A DNA stretch of 64,000 nucleotides from CAWABB01 sp963701735 (GTDB taxonomy: Bacteria; Bacteroidota; Ignavibacteria; UBA10030; UBA6906): assembly GCA_963701735.1 (NCBI GenBank), contig CAVPBI010000017.1:62001-126000 (forward strand). The letters are read 5' to 3'. Numbering within the stretch: the first letter of the stretch is position 1; each line of letters begins with the position of its first letter. The notes under the pieces were generated by a model. That model did no database searches. It had not been told where the DNA came from and was given only the letters and a program-made list of their open reading frames with translations. Both the position numbers and the translations under genes were made by a program. Shown piece by piece: positions 35,938-44,971 of this stretch.

Positions 35938-36609
35938 ATGGACCAGAGACATTTTGACGTCGAGTTGATGCAGCTCAAAGAGAAGCTGCTTTCCATGGCG
36001 GCCAAGGTCGAGACCCAGATCAAGCAGTCCATCGATGCGGTCCTGAAGAAGGACGCAGAGATGGCCAGAGCGATCTTCGCCCTTGACAAGGAAATCGACC
36101 GGATGGAGATCGATATCGAGGAGGAAGCCATCTCGCTCATCGCCCGGCACCAACCCGCGGCCGGCGACCTGAGATTCCTCATCGGAGTCATCAAGATCAA
36201 CAAGGACCTCGAACGTATCGGCGATCACGGCGTGAATATCGCCCAGAGCGCGATCGCCTTGGCCAGCCAGCCGGATGTCAAGCCACTCATTGATATCCCT
36301 CGAATGGCCGACCTGGCGGTTTCGATGCTTCGGGACAGCCTGGTGAGCTTCATCTCCAGCGATCCCGAGCAGGCTCGCGGGGTCTGCACCCGGGACGACC
36401 AGGTGGATTCCCTGAAGCGACAAATTCTCGAGGAGCTTTCGAGCATCATGACCGCGAAGCCTGACACCATTGCCAGGGGCATGGATCTCATACTCATCAG
36501 TCGCAACCTGGAACGGATAGCCGACCTGGCAACGAATATTTCCGAAGACACAATCTACATCTGTCAGGCAAAGGTCATCAAGCACAGGATTGACCAACAG
36601 CCAACGTGA
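35938..36609 (+). CDS. phoU: PhoU phosphate-signalling protein (first system)
   Basis: A 223-residue all-helical PhoU made of two three-helix bundles. HQPAAGDLRFLIGVIKINKDLERIGDH and ISRNLERIADLATNISED hold the metal-binding E/DxxxD motifs. PhoU links Pst activity to the PhoR kinase and keeps the Pho response off in high phosphate. ATG 35938 after GAGGGG matches the family N-terminus (MDQRHFDVELMQLKEKLL). It is the last gene of the first pst operon. Confidence 0.94.
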   Translation: MDQRHFDVELMQLKEKLLSMAAKVETQIKQSIDAVLKKDAEMARAIFALDKEIDRMEIDIEEEAISLIARHQPAAGDLRFLIGVIKINKDLERIGDHGVNIAQSAIALASQPDVKPLIDIPRMADLAVSMLRDSLVSFISSDPEQARGVCTRDDQVDSLKRQILEELSSIMTAKPDTIARGMDLILISRNLERIADLATNISEDTIYICQAKVIKHRIDQQPT

Positions 36610-36648
36610 ACGCCACCACCCCAGGCGACACGACGGGCACGGGCCTGA

Positions 36649-37374
36649 TTAGTTTTTCGGCGCAGCTTCGCTCACTAACTCATGCAGCCTGTGCGCGATC
36701 TCAATTTCCCTTGAGGTCAAGTACCCAAACCGAGCGGTAACCTCTTCGAGATTGTTCGAAAACAGATTGAACGCGGAAGCGAACAGTTCTTCGGGGCTGT
36801 CCTCGGGGTGGCCGCCAAATCGCGCGTTCCGGGAGTACTCGCCGTCGCGAAACACGTAGAACATCGCAGTCGCGCGGGAAGCCTGCCAGATCTCCTCCAT
36901 GTTCCTGCGCCCGCTGGTGCTGAGTCGGGAGTAATAGACATGCCCAAACTCATGCCAGATCACGGATCGAATGACCGGGAGGCTCTCGTAGAGGTAGAAG
37001 TAGCTGCTGGAGAGATAGAGTGTGCGGCCTCGTCGCGCAGCCTCGCCGAGGCTCTCAAACGTATGATCGATGACCAGTGTGTCGATTCTCAGCGATCCCG
37101 GCAAGGGCCCGTTCAGGCTGTCGACGATGGCTGTGGCTCCCCTGACGAGCTCTCCATAGGTCGCATAGAAGAGCGTCGGCTCATACCGTTCATACCGCTC
37201 CACCACGCTGTCCGCCACGACAGGGAGGAACGATTCCATCGTCCGAAGCTCCTCAATCTGCTCCAGGGTTACAGTCCGGGATGAGCCGCCGCACCCGGAC
37301 AGCGAAGCCAGGAGTACCAGGGCCTGGCCGAACCACCAGATCCGGATGCCTGTCGATGGCGCTGGTTGCATCAT
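36649..37374 (-). CDS. Putative zinc metallopeptidase lipoprotein
   Basis: A 241-residue lipoprotein (signal ending LLASLSGC). Near residue 140 it has VIWHEFGHVYYS, the HExxH zinc motif, and about 50 residues later DSPEELFASAFNLF, whose Glu could be the third ligand, as in gluzincins. No named family recognised. It lies convergent to phoU between the two Pst clusters. No Pho box precedes it, so membership in the phosphate response is only positional. Confidence 0.72.
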   Translation of the reverse strand: MMQPAPSTGIRIWWFGQALVLLASLSGCGGSSRTVTLEQIEELRTMESFLPVVADSVVERYERYEPTLFYATYGELVRGATAIVDSLNGPLPGSLRIDTLVIDHTFESLGEAARRGRTLYLSSSYFYLYESLPVIRSVIWHEFGHVYYSRLSTSGRRNMEEIWQASRATAMFYVFRDGEYSRNARFGGHPEDSPEELFASAFNLFSNNLEEVTARFGYLTSREIEIAHRLHELVSEAAPKN

Positions 37375-37575
37375 GCCTCTTGCCGCGGTATGCGTGGTTT
37401 CCTCCCGCTTCCAGCGCGACGATCAACACGGCAGGGATGCTCCGTGGATCCCCGCACTGCGCGGGCCGATGGGTATCCCAGAGAGTGCAAAAAAACTTCG
37501 TAGGAATCCACCGCGTGCAGGGTGCGTGCCAGTTCCGGGGGTCGTACAGCGGGTGTGGCGGGGCGCGAAGGGCCT

Positions 37576-38505
37576 TCAGGCGGCGATCTGGACAAGTGCG
37601 CCCTGGTGGACAGCGGCCTTCAGGACGAGAGGAGAGTCAGCATGTATTCGGTGGGTTTCGGTTTGCATGCGCTGACCCTCAAACGTGACAAGATTGACGT
37701 TCAGCGTTGAGGAGTCCGGCCCCATCAGCGTTCCGCCGGCATTCATGAAGTGAATGCCGCTCCGCTTGTACTCACAGTTGTCATGGTGATGTCCGTGAAG
37801 CACAAGGTCAACCTTGCTCCGCTCGAAGAGGCGCAGCAGCGACTGTTTCTTCCTGAGTTTCATCGTCTTGTTCTCGAAGGCGAGCCAGAGACCGGAGAGC
37901 ACGGTTCCTGCCTCCCAGGAGGGCTTGTGGAAATGGTGGTGAATAAGAACGATCTTCCGCTTCTCCTTCAGCAATGGAAATGACATCAGTGCGTTCAACC
38001 TCTCTCGCTGTTTCTTCCCCACGAGCCCGTTTGAGCCGAAGGGATTCTTCAGAGAGCTGTGCAGCATGACCGAGTTCAGGCCTATCAGTGCAGTATCGCC
38101 AACGGTCTTCACGAAGGGAAAAATATGCTTCCGTGAAGAGTACAGGCAACTGTCGAAGAGTTCGTGAAACACCTCCTGGAACGTCGCAAGCCTGTCCTCA
38201 AACCGAGTCCACTTGCAGCGGGAGAAGAAGTTGAGCGCCTCCTCGGCTGTATGCACTCCTCCAAACACGTCGTGGTTGCCGGGGATGATCGAGAGTCGTC
38301 CGGTCGCAAAGAGGCCGTGGTCCTCGAACATCGTTCGAGCCATGAGCAATTCCCGCTTGTCCGCATTCCAGGAAAGATCGCCGGTGACGACGATATGGTC
38401 CGGATTCAGCTTCGCCAGGTACTCCAGTGCGCGGCGACAACGGTGCGTATTTCCCTTATGGTGGTCAAGGCTCAAATGAAGATCGGAGAGATGGGCAATG
38501 ATCAT
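37576..38505 (-). CDS. Calcineurin-like metallophosphoesterase behind a Pho box
   Basis: A 309-residue metallophosphoesterase. The metal-binding motifs are complete: AHLSDLHLS, VVTGDLSW, IPGNHDVFG, LIHHHFHKP and LHGHHHDN. Starting at ATG 38505 after CAGGAG gives the usual MIIAHLSDLH N-terminus; an upstream start at 38670 would fall on the -10 box. No signal peptide is seen, so it is probably cytoplasmic. Its Pho box suggests it frees phosphate from a phosphodiester or monoester, substrate unknown. Confidence 0.87.
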   Translation of the reverse strand: MIIAHLSDLHLSLDHHKGNTHRCRRALEYLAKLNPDHIVVTGDLSWNADKRELLMARTMFEDHGLFATGRLSIIPGNHDVFGGVHTAEEALNFFSRCKWTRFEDRLATFQEVFHELFDSCLYSSRKHIFPFVKTVGDTALIGLNSVMLHSSLKNPFGSNGLVGKKQRERLNALMSFPLLKEKRKIVLIHHHFHKPSWEAGTVLSGLWLAFENKTMKLRKKQSLLRLFERSKVDLVLHGHHHDNCEYKRSGIHFMNAGGTLMGPDSSTLNVNLVTFEGQRMQTETHRIHADSPLVLKAAVHQGALVQIAA

Positions 38506-38669
38506 GGCCGGAGACTCCTGTTTCGGCGTGGCGTTCAGTGCCCTTGCCTCAGGTCCTTCCGATTCCAATAGGCCTCGAGCAGCACCACCGCGATTCCCAG
38601 GAGCAGGATTCCAGCTGGGTACATTCGTTGTTCTCCTATCCACTGTTTTGGCTGGTAACTCACGGTGCA

Positions 38670-38723
38670 AATGTAGCCCTGCAACATTATCTGAGTGTTA
38701 TCGCATTGTTACCATAACGTTAT
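38670..38723 (-). promoter_or_regulatory. Pho box E with -10 element (reverse strand)
   Basis: Read on the reverse strand: ATAACG 38723, GTAACA 38712, ATAACA 38701, ATAATG 38690 (11-bp period), nine bases, then TACATT at 38675-38670. It drives the metallophosphoesterase with a ~150-base leader. Confidence 0.8.
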
Positions 38724-38819
38724 ATCTGTGCATTCCCGCTGTAGGGGTTCGTCGACTCCCCTGCGATGTCATGAGATCAGACCGGGTAGGATTCCTCGTC
38801 TTTTCCGCAATTCGCCGAC

Positions 38820-38873
38820 TTAACAATTTCTTAACACTGGGATAACACTCAGGTAATGTGCTATTCGTACATT
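38820..38873 (+). promoter_or_regulatory. Pho box D with -10 element
   Basis: TTAACA 38820, TTAACA 38831, ATAACA 38842, GTAATG 38853 (11-bp period), nine bases, then TACATT 38868-38873. It drives the porin gene and is divergent from Pho box E, about 97 bases away, in a 437-base gap with no gene. Confidence 0.85.
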
Positions 38874-38942
38874 TGGGACGAAGGGTCAGAAGGTCTTCGA
38901 GCTGCCCGCCATATTATCACATTCCACACTAGTGAGAACATT

Positions 38943-40289
38943 ATGGGTCGAAATTCCTTTCTGGCGATAGGTGTAGTGTGCCTGTTGCTGGGTCAACTGG
39001 CCGTCCCCGCTCGCGCGCAGGAGGACGCCGCCACAAGGGAGGAGCTGGAGGAGGTGAAGGGTGCGCTCGATGGACTGCTGGAGTCGTCCACAGAATACCG
39101 CAACTACGTCGATGCTCTTCGCAAGATCAAAATCAGCGGCTATCTGCAGCCGCAATACAGGAACGCTGTCGTGATTGACCAGGCGTATCCCATCGGTTCA
39201 TTTTCCGGCGGTTTGTTCCCGCAGTACTCGAAGAGCATGTTCCAGGTTCGCCGGGGCCGCCTCAAAGTGACGTACGACAATGTCGTCACCCAGATGGTTC
39301 TGCAGTTCGATATCACCGAACGGGGCTTCGCCACCAAGGATGCGTACCTCTGGCTGTCCGATCCCTGGGTGAAGATGTTTTCGGCACAAATGGGCATATT
39401 CAACCGGCCGTTCGGGTACGAGGTATCGTTCTCCTCGAGCTCCCGTGAAAGTCCTGAGCGGGCGCGGGTCATCCAGACCCTGTTCCCCGGGGAACGCGAG
39501 CTCGGTGCGCAGGTCTCATTCGCCCCGCAACTTGGAGCCCTGAGCTTCCTGAGGGCGGATGTCGCTCTCGTGAACGGCTCGGGCCCGACCAGCACCGAAT
39601 TCGACAACTTCAAGGATATCATTGCACGGGCCGGCGCGGTCTTTCCGTTCGAGGACGCCGGCGCGGAGATCGACCTCGGCGTGTCGGGCTATTTCGGAGC
39701 GGTCCGGCGCAACACGAAGCAGCTCTATAGTATCGGCGATCTGCCGACCGGCATCACCGGCTGGGTGGCAGACAAAGACACGGTGAGTCTGGGCGCCGGC
39801 ATCGACCGGCAGTATTTCGGAGCCGATCTGCAGGTATACTATGATATGCCGTTGCTCGGAGGGACCATTCTCCGCGGCGAGTACGTCGGAGGCAAGCAAC
39901 CCGGCGGCTCGGCGACGTCCGTCAGCCACACGGCGCTTCCGACGGGTGGGTTGTACCAACGTGACTTCAGCGGATGGTACGTGTACCTGGTGCAGAACGT
40001 TGGGCAGTCGTTCCAGGTGCTCGCGAAGTACGACGTCTACGATCCAAACACGAAGGTCGAGGCGGGCGACTTTGTCCAGGGCAGTGGAATGACGGTGGCC
40101 GACCTGAAGTACTCCACCCTGGGCCTGGGCCTTCTGTATCACTGGGACGAGAACATCAAGTTCGTCCTCTACAACGAATTTGTGCGGAACGAAAAGGTCC
40201 CGTCGAATTCTCCCTCATCACTCGCCGCGTATCGGGACGATGCGCGCGATGACGTGTTCACATTCCGCATTCAATACAGATTCCCGTAA
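38943..40289 (+). CDS. Phosphate-selective porin O/P-type outer-membrane protein
   Basis: A 448-residue porin with signal peptide (MGRNSFLAIGVVCLLLGQLAVPARAQ), a short coiled region (REELEEVKGALDGLLESS), then strands beginning KIKISGYLQPQYRNAV and FQVRRGRLKVTYDNVV, as in the OprO/OprP family. GIFNRPFGYEVSFSSSSRESPERA is a family block. The end TFRIQYRFP is a barrel C-terminus. It should let phosphate or polyphosphate cross the outer membrane. ATG 38943 gives the signal peptide at the N-terminus; Pho box D supports induction in phosphate shortage. Confidence 0.9.
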   Translation: MGRNSFLAIGVVCLLLGQLAVPARAQEDAATREELEEVKGALDGLLESSTEYRNYVDALRKIKISGYLQPQYRNAVVIDQAYPIGSFSGGLFPQYSKSMFQVRRGRLKVTYDNVVTQMVLQFDITERGFATKDAYLWLSDPWVKMFSAQMGIFNRPFGYEVSFSSSSRESPERARVIQTLFPGERELGAQVSFAPQLGALSFLRADVALVNGSGPTSTEFDNFKDIIARAGAVFPFEDAGAEIDLGVSGYFGAVRRNTKQLYSIGDLPTGITGWVADKDTVSLGAGIDRQYFGADLQVYYDMPLLGGTILRGEYVGGKQPGGSATSVSHTALPTGGLYQRDFSGWYVYLVQNVGQSFQVLAKYDVYDPNTKVEAGDFVQGSGMTVADLKYSTLGLGLLYHWDENIKFVLYNEFVRNEKVPSNSPSSLAAYRDDARDDVFTFRIQYRFP

Positions 40290-40298
40290 CCAGATATC

Positions 40299-41138
40299 AT
40301 GAGGTCAGGCGTTATGCGATCCATCCTTTTTGTTCTCCTCGTTGCGCTGGCGGCGTCAATCACCGTCACCGCTCAAGACAAGATTACCGTCAAGGGTTCG
40401 GACACCATGGTGATCCTCGCCCAGCGGTGGGCGGAAAAATACATGGCGGCACACCCGGACGTCGTCATCCAGGTGACCGGCGGCGGGTCGGGCACGGGCA
40501 TTTCCGCGCTGATCAACGGCACGACCGACATCTGCAACGCCTCCCGGCCGATGAAGCCGAGCGAGCGCGACAAGCTGAAACAGCGGTTTGGGACTCCGGG
40601 CGTGGAGATCAAGTCGGCAAGGGATGGACTGGCGATATACGTGAATGAGGCCAGCCCGGTCACCGAGCTCTCCCTCGAGCAGATCCGCCGGATCTACACC
40701 GGCCGCATCACGAACTGGAAAGAGGTTGGCGGGCCCGACGCGAAGATCATCGTGTACGGCCGCGAAAACAATTCCGGCACGTACGTGTATTTCAAGGACT
40801 TCGTGCTCGAAGGAGAGGACTACGTCTCCTCCATGCAGAGCATGCCGGGCACGTCTGCGGTGGTGAACGCCGTGGCGAAGGACAAGTTGGGCATCGGGTA
40901 CGGCGGCTCGGCCTACGGGAAGGGGATCCGGGAGCTGAAGGTGAAGGCGGAGGCAAGCGGCACGGCGTACGCGCCGACGGTCGAGAACATCCGCGCGGGC
41001 GACTACCCGATTACACGGTTTCTCTTCATGTACGTCAAGAACCGTCCGACCGGGGCGATGAAGGAGTACATTGATTGGATCCTGGGCGACGAAGGGCAGA
41101 AGATCGTAAACGAAGTGGGGTACTTCCCGATCCGGTAG
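40299..41138 (+). CDS. pstS: Phosphate-binding protein PstS (second system, copy 1)
   Basis: A 279-residue periplasmic PstS with a cleavable signal (ending ITVTAQ) rather than a lipobox. DKITVKGSDTMVILAQRWAEKY, the phosphate site GGGSGTGISALINGTTDICNASRP and GRENNSGTYVYFKDFVL are typical of the longer PstS type. It ends EGQKIVNEVGYFPIR. It begins 9 bases after the porin; ATG 40314 is an alternative start. The next gene is a close copy. Confidence 0.94.
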   Translation: MRSGVMRSILFVLLVALAASITVTAQDKITVKGSDTMVILAQRWAEKYMAAHPDVVIQVTGGGSGTGISALINGTTDICNASRPMKPSERDKLKQRFGTPGVEIKSARDGLAIYVNEASPVTELSLEQIRRIYTGRITNWKEVGGPDAKIIVYGRENNSGTYVYFKDFVLEGEDYVSSMQSMPGTSAVVNAVAKDKLGIGYGGSAYGKGIRELKVKAEASGTAYAPTVENIRAGDYPITRFLFMYVKNRPTGAMKEYIDWILGDEGQKIVNEVGYFPIR

Positions 41139-41198
41139 CACCCGTTTGCAGTCAACGCTTCGGGTGCGGTGAATCCATTCACGGAATTGTTTCTTTCG

Positions 41199-42043
41199 AT
41201 GAGGTTCGCGATGATGCGATGGAGTGCAGTTGCCATGATGACCGCGGTGTTCGCCATGGGCGCGATCCCGGGGGAGAAGATCACGGTCAAGGGATCTGAC
41301 ACGATGGTGATCCTGGCCCAGCGGTGGGCGGAGAAGTACATGGCCGCACATCCTGACGTCGTCATCCAGGTGACCGGCGGCGGGACGGGCACGGGGATCT
41401 CCGCGCTGATCAACGGGACGACCGACATCTGCAACGCCTCGCGCCCGATGAAAGACAGCGAACGCCTGAAGATTCAGGAAAAATACGGCTCCAGGGGCGT
41501 GGAAATCCGCGCGGCCCTCGATGGAGTCGCCGTCTACGTGAACGAAAGAAATCCGGTGAAGGACCTCACGCTCGACCAGCTCAAGGACATCTACACCGGG
41601 AAGATCACGAATTGGAAGGAGGTGGGCGGAGCCCGACGAGAAGATCATCCTGTACGGCCGGGAGAACAACTCCGGCACGTACGTCTATTTCAAGGACGAG
41701 GTCCTCGATGGGAGAGGATTTCGTCGCCACCGCGCAGAATATGCCGGGGACCGCGGCCGTGGTGAACGCCGTGTCCAAGGACAAGTGGGGCATCGGGTAC
41801 GGCGGATCGGCGTACGGGAAGGGGATCAGGGAGCTGAAGGTGAAGGACGGAGGCACGCGGCACCGCGTACGCCCCGACGATGGAGAATATCAAGAGCGGG
41901 CAAGTATCCGATCAGCCGGTTCCTGTACATGTACCTGGTGCAAGAAGCGGCCGACGGGCGCGCTGAAGAAGTACATCGACTGGATGCTCGGCGATGAAGG
42001 GCAGAAGATCGTGAACGAAGTCGGGTACTTTCCGATTCGCTAG
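41199..42043 (+). pseudogene. pstS: Phosphate-binding protein PstS (second system, copy 2), frameshifted
   Basis: A tandem duplicate of the preceding pstS: GEKITVKGSDTMVILAQRW and GGGTGTGISALINGTTDICNASRPMK are nearly the same. After about residue 143 the frame changes near 41629, 41711, 41855, 41892 and 41940, yet PGTAAVVNAVSKDKWGIGYGGSAYGKGIRE and the end EGQKIVNEVGYFPIR are kept. The conserved ending argues for sequencing error, perhaps from mis-assembly of two near-identical copies, rather than old decay. Confidence 0.88.
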
Positions 42044-42078
42044 GGCCGCATGATTCACGCTCGGCAGGAGAAGACGAA

Positions 42079-43254
42079 ATGGCACAGCGTCGGGAGACGG
42101 TCGAACCCGTGAGCGAGCCCGTCATCACGGCCCGCGGCCCGTTCGGGCCGGGCCCTGAACGGGCCGGCCCGCATCCGTCCGCAGAGGCAGTGCGGAAGCC
42201 GTCGCAGCGTCTCACGAAGGAGATGCTGCGACGCCGTTTCAGGCTGGACGAGTTCCTGGCGGAAAAACTGATCACCGGGATCGCGTTCCTTTCGCTGGCG
42301 ACGATCGTGATGATCTTTGTCTTCGTCTTCCGCGAGGCAGCGCCGATCTTCAGCACGGCCGAGAAGGAAGCCGTTCCCCTCGTGGTGGAGGAGGCGGACA
42401 CATACGGCGAGGAGTTCCTGGGCGACGCGGGGAAGGAGTTGAAAAGCGAGCAGTCGGGGAGGGAGTCGGTCGAGACCGCGGGCGCGATGGGCGAGGCCAC
42501 CGCGGAAAACCTCCTCGGCACGCAGTGGCAGCCGGTGTCGCGCGAGCCGAAGTACGGCCTGCTCCCGCTGGTGGTCGGGTCCCTGAAGGTCACGCTCCTG
42601 GCGATCCTGATGGGGGCGCCGATCGCGATCCTGGCGGCGCTGTTCACTTCCTCGTTCGCGCCGAAATGGTCGAAAGAGATCCTCAAGCCCGCTATCGAGG
42701 TCCTCGCCGGATTCCCGTCGGTCGTGATCGGGTTCTTCGCCCTCGTGACCCTCGCCAGCGTGCTGCAGAATTTCTTCGGCTACCAGTACCGGCTCAACGC
42801 CTTCCTGGGCGGCGTGGCGATGTCGCTGGCCGTGATTCCGATCGTCTTCACGGTGGCCGAAGACGCGCTTGCCGCGGTCCCGAAGTATCTCCGGGAAGCG
42901 AGCCTCGCTCTCGGGGCGACGAAGTGGCAGACCGCGCTGTTTGTGACGCTTCCTGCCGCTACGCCGGGGGTGTTTGCAGCCGTCCTCCTCGGCTTCGGCC
43001 GCGCCTTCGGGGAGACGATGATCGTCCTGATGGCGACCGGAAACGCGGCGCTCCTGACCGCGAACCTGTTCGAGCCGGTCCGGACGATGTCGGCCACGAT
43101 CGGAGCCGAGATGGCGGAAGTCGTCTTCGGCGATACGCACTACAATGTCCTGTTTCTCCTGGGGGCGATCCTCTTTATTTTCACCTTTTCGCTGAACGCC
43201 GTCGCTGAGATCTTCATCCGCCAGCGCCTGCTGAAGCGCTTCCGGGGGGTCTGA
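42079..43254 (+). CDS. pstC: Phosphate ABC transporter permease PstC (second system), long form
   Basis: A 391-residue PstC with a ~50-residue polar N-terminus and a long acidic insert (about 95-150, TAEKEAVPLVVEEADTYG...) after the first helix. The core is standard: PKYGLLPLVVGSLKVTLLAI, AIEVLAGFPSVVIGFFAL, the EAA loop LREASLALGATKWQTALFV and GFGRAFGETMIVLMATGN. It differs clearly from PstC of the first system, so the two operons are not recent copies. Confidence 0.93.
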   Translation: MAQRRETVEPVSEPVITARGPFGPGPERAGPHPSAEAVRKPSQRLTKEMLRRRFRLDEFLAEKLITGIAFLSLATIVMIFVFVFREAAPIFSTAEKEAVPLVVEEADTYGEEFLGDAGKELKSEQSGRESVETAGAMGEATAENLLGTQWQPVSREPKYGLLPLVVGSLKVTLLAILMGAPIAILAALFTSSFAPKWSKEILKPAIEVLAGFPSVVIGFFALVTLASVLQNFFGYQYRLNAFLGGVAMSLAVIPIVFTVAEDALAAVPKYLREASLALGATKWQTALFVTLPAATPGVFAAVLLGFGRAFGETMIVLMATGNAALLTANLFEPVRTMSATIGAEMAEVVFGDTHYNVLFLLGAILFIFTFSLNAVAEIFIRQRLLKRFRGV

Positions 43255-43257
43255 GCC

Positions 43258-44160
43258 ATGATGAACAGCAAGATCCTCGGCCGTGCCGTGGTTGCACTTT
43301 CTGGGCTTTCGGCTCTCCTGATTGTCGCGGTTGTCATCTTCGTGATGGCCACGATCGTCATTGGCGGGAAGGACACGATCAGCTGGGAGTTCCTGGCGGC
43401 GGCGCCGTCCGAAGGCATGACGGAGGGAGGGATTTTCCCGGCAATCGTCGGGACCGCGCTCCTGGTCATCATCATGTCCATGGCGGGGGTCCCCATCGGG
43501 ACGGTGACTGCGGTGTACCTGAGCGAGTACGCCAGCCGGAAGTCGCGCATCGCCCGCGCGATCAGGTTTGCCGTGAACACGCTGGCCGGCGTGCCCGCGA
43601 TCGTGTTCGGGCTGTTCGGGCTCGGCTTCTTCGTCCAGTTCGTGGGCACGGGGATGGATCAGGCGCTCACGGGCGGCGTCGAGCTCCGGTGGGGGCAGCC
43701 GAACATCCTCTGGGCGTCGTTGACGATGGCGCTGCTCACCCTGCCCGTGGTGATCGTCTCGGTGGAGGAGGCGATCAAGACCGTGCCGCAGGACCTTCGC
43801 GCCGCCAGCCTGGCGCTCGGGGCCACCAAGTGGCAGACCATCTGGAAGATCGTGATCCCCAATTCGCTGACTGGCATCCTGACCGGCGGCATCCTTGCCG
43901 TGAGCCGCGGGGCCGGCGAGGTCGCTCCGATCCTCTTCACCGGGGCCGCCTATTTCCTTCCGCAGCTGCCCGGCGCCCTGTCGGACCAGTTCATGGAGCT
44001 GGGCTACCACATCTACATCATGTCGACCCAGTCGACGAACGTGGACGCGACCCGGGGCATCCAGTTTGCCACGACGCTCGTCCTGCTGCTGCTGACATTC
44101 CTCCTGAATTTCTCCGCCATCTTCCTCCGGTCGCGCGTGCGCGCCCGGCAGATCACCTGA
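43258..44160 (+). CDS. pstA: Phosphate ABC transporter permease PstA (second system)
   Basis: A 300-residue permease starting 3 bases after pstC. EGGIFPAIVGTALLVIIMSMAGVPIG, FAVNTLAGVPAIVFGLFGLGF, LRAASLALGATKWQTIWKIV and SRGAGEVAPILFTGAAYF are typical PstA blocks. Six membrane helices are visible, and the C-terminus is basic (RSRVRARQIT). Confidence 0.94.
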   Translation: MMNSKILGRAVVALSGLSALLIVAVVIFVMATIVIGGKDTISWEFLAAAPSEGMTEGGIFPAIVGTALLVIIMSMAGVPIGTVTAVYLSEYASRKSRIARAIRFAVNTLAGVPAIVFGLFGLGFFVQFVGTGMDQALTGGVELRWGQPNILWASLTMALLTLPVVIVSVEEAIKTVPQDLRAASLALGATKWQTIWKIVIPNSLTGILTGGILAVSRGAGEVAPILFTGAAYFLPQLPGALSDQFMELGYHIYIMSTQSTNVDATRGIQFATTLVLLLLTFLLNFSAIFLRSRVRARQIT

Positions 44161-44171
44161 GCAGGCTTCTG

Positions 44172-44942
44172 ATGACTACGAGCCAACGGCGTTCCCAAGA
44201 TCGTCACGCGCAACCTGAACCTGTGGTATGGCCAGAAGCAGGCCCTTCGTTCGGTCAATCTCGAAGTCCGGCCCAACCACGTCACCGCGCTGATCGGCCC
44301 TCGGGGTGCGGCAAATCCACGTACCTCCGGGCGCTGAACCGGATGAACGACCTCATCGACGACGTGAGGATCGAGGGGAGCGTGACGATCGACGATGTGG
44401 ACATCTACGACCGTTCGGTGGACGTGGTCGAGCTCCGGAAGCGGGTCGGGATGATCTTCCAGAAGTCCAACCCGTTCCCGAAATCCATCTACGAGAACGT
44501 CGCATACGGGCCGAAGATCAACGGCATCCGCGACAGGTCTCGACTGGACGAGATCGTCGAGTCGACCCTGCGCCGGGCGGCGATCTGGGACGAGGTCAAG
44601 GACGACCTGAAGAAGAGCGCCCTGGCGTTGTCCGGCGGCCAGCAACAGCGCCTGTGCATCGCCCGCGCCCTGGCGGTGGACCCGGAAATCCTGCTGATGG
44701 ACGAGCCCGCGAGCGCGCTCGACCCGATCGCGACGGCGAAGATCGAAGAGCTCATCTATGAGCTCAAGAGCAACTACACGATCGTCATCGTCACGCACAA
44801 TATGCAGCAGGCTGCGCGGGCGAGTGACTATACCGGGTTCTTCTACATGGGAGAACTGATCGAGTTCGGCGAGACAAAGAAGATGTTCACCTCGCCGGAG
44901 AAGAAGCAGACGGAAGAGTACATCACCGGCCGGTTTGGCTGA
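44172..44942 (+). CDS. pstB: Phosphate ABC transporter ATPase PstB (second system), two frameshifts
   Basis: A normal PstB apart from indels near 44190 and 44302, between which GVPKIVTRNLNLWYGQKQAL is read in another frame; the second breaks Walker A (GPSGCGKST when repaired). The rest is canonical: VGMIFQKSNPFPKSIYENV (Gln kept), LSGGQQQRLCIARAL, LLMDEPASALDP and VTHNMQQAARASD (His kept). Unlike the two PstB proteins of the first system it has every catalytic motif and should work as a homodimer. Confidence 0.93.
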   Translation: MTTSQRRSQDRHAQPEPVVWPEAGPSFGQSRSPAQPRHRADRPSGCGKSTYLRALNRMNDLIDDVRIEGSVTIDDVDIYDRSVDVVELRKRVGMIFQKSNPFPKSIYENVAYGPKINGIRDRSRLDEIVESTLRRAAIWDEVKDDLKKSALALSGGQQQRLCIARALAVDPEILLMDEPASALDPIATAKIEELIYELKSNYTIVIVTHNMQQAARASDYTGFFYMGELIEFGETKKMFTSPEKKQTEEYITGRFG

Positions 44943-44971
44943 GACCGGTCGGCACGAGGCAGGAAACGTCT

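Noticed and set aside
37576..38670. Extended start for the metallophosphoesterase at 38670
   Set aside because: That ATG overlaps the -10 box of Pho box E, so it would not be in the transcript; the family N-terminus begins at 38505.
42055..44010. Reverse-strand frame of 651 codons
   Set aside because: It lies opposite pstC and pstA and is rich in Arg, His, Asp and Gly, as expected of a shadow frame.
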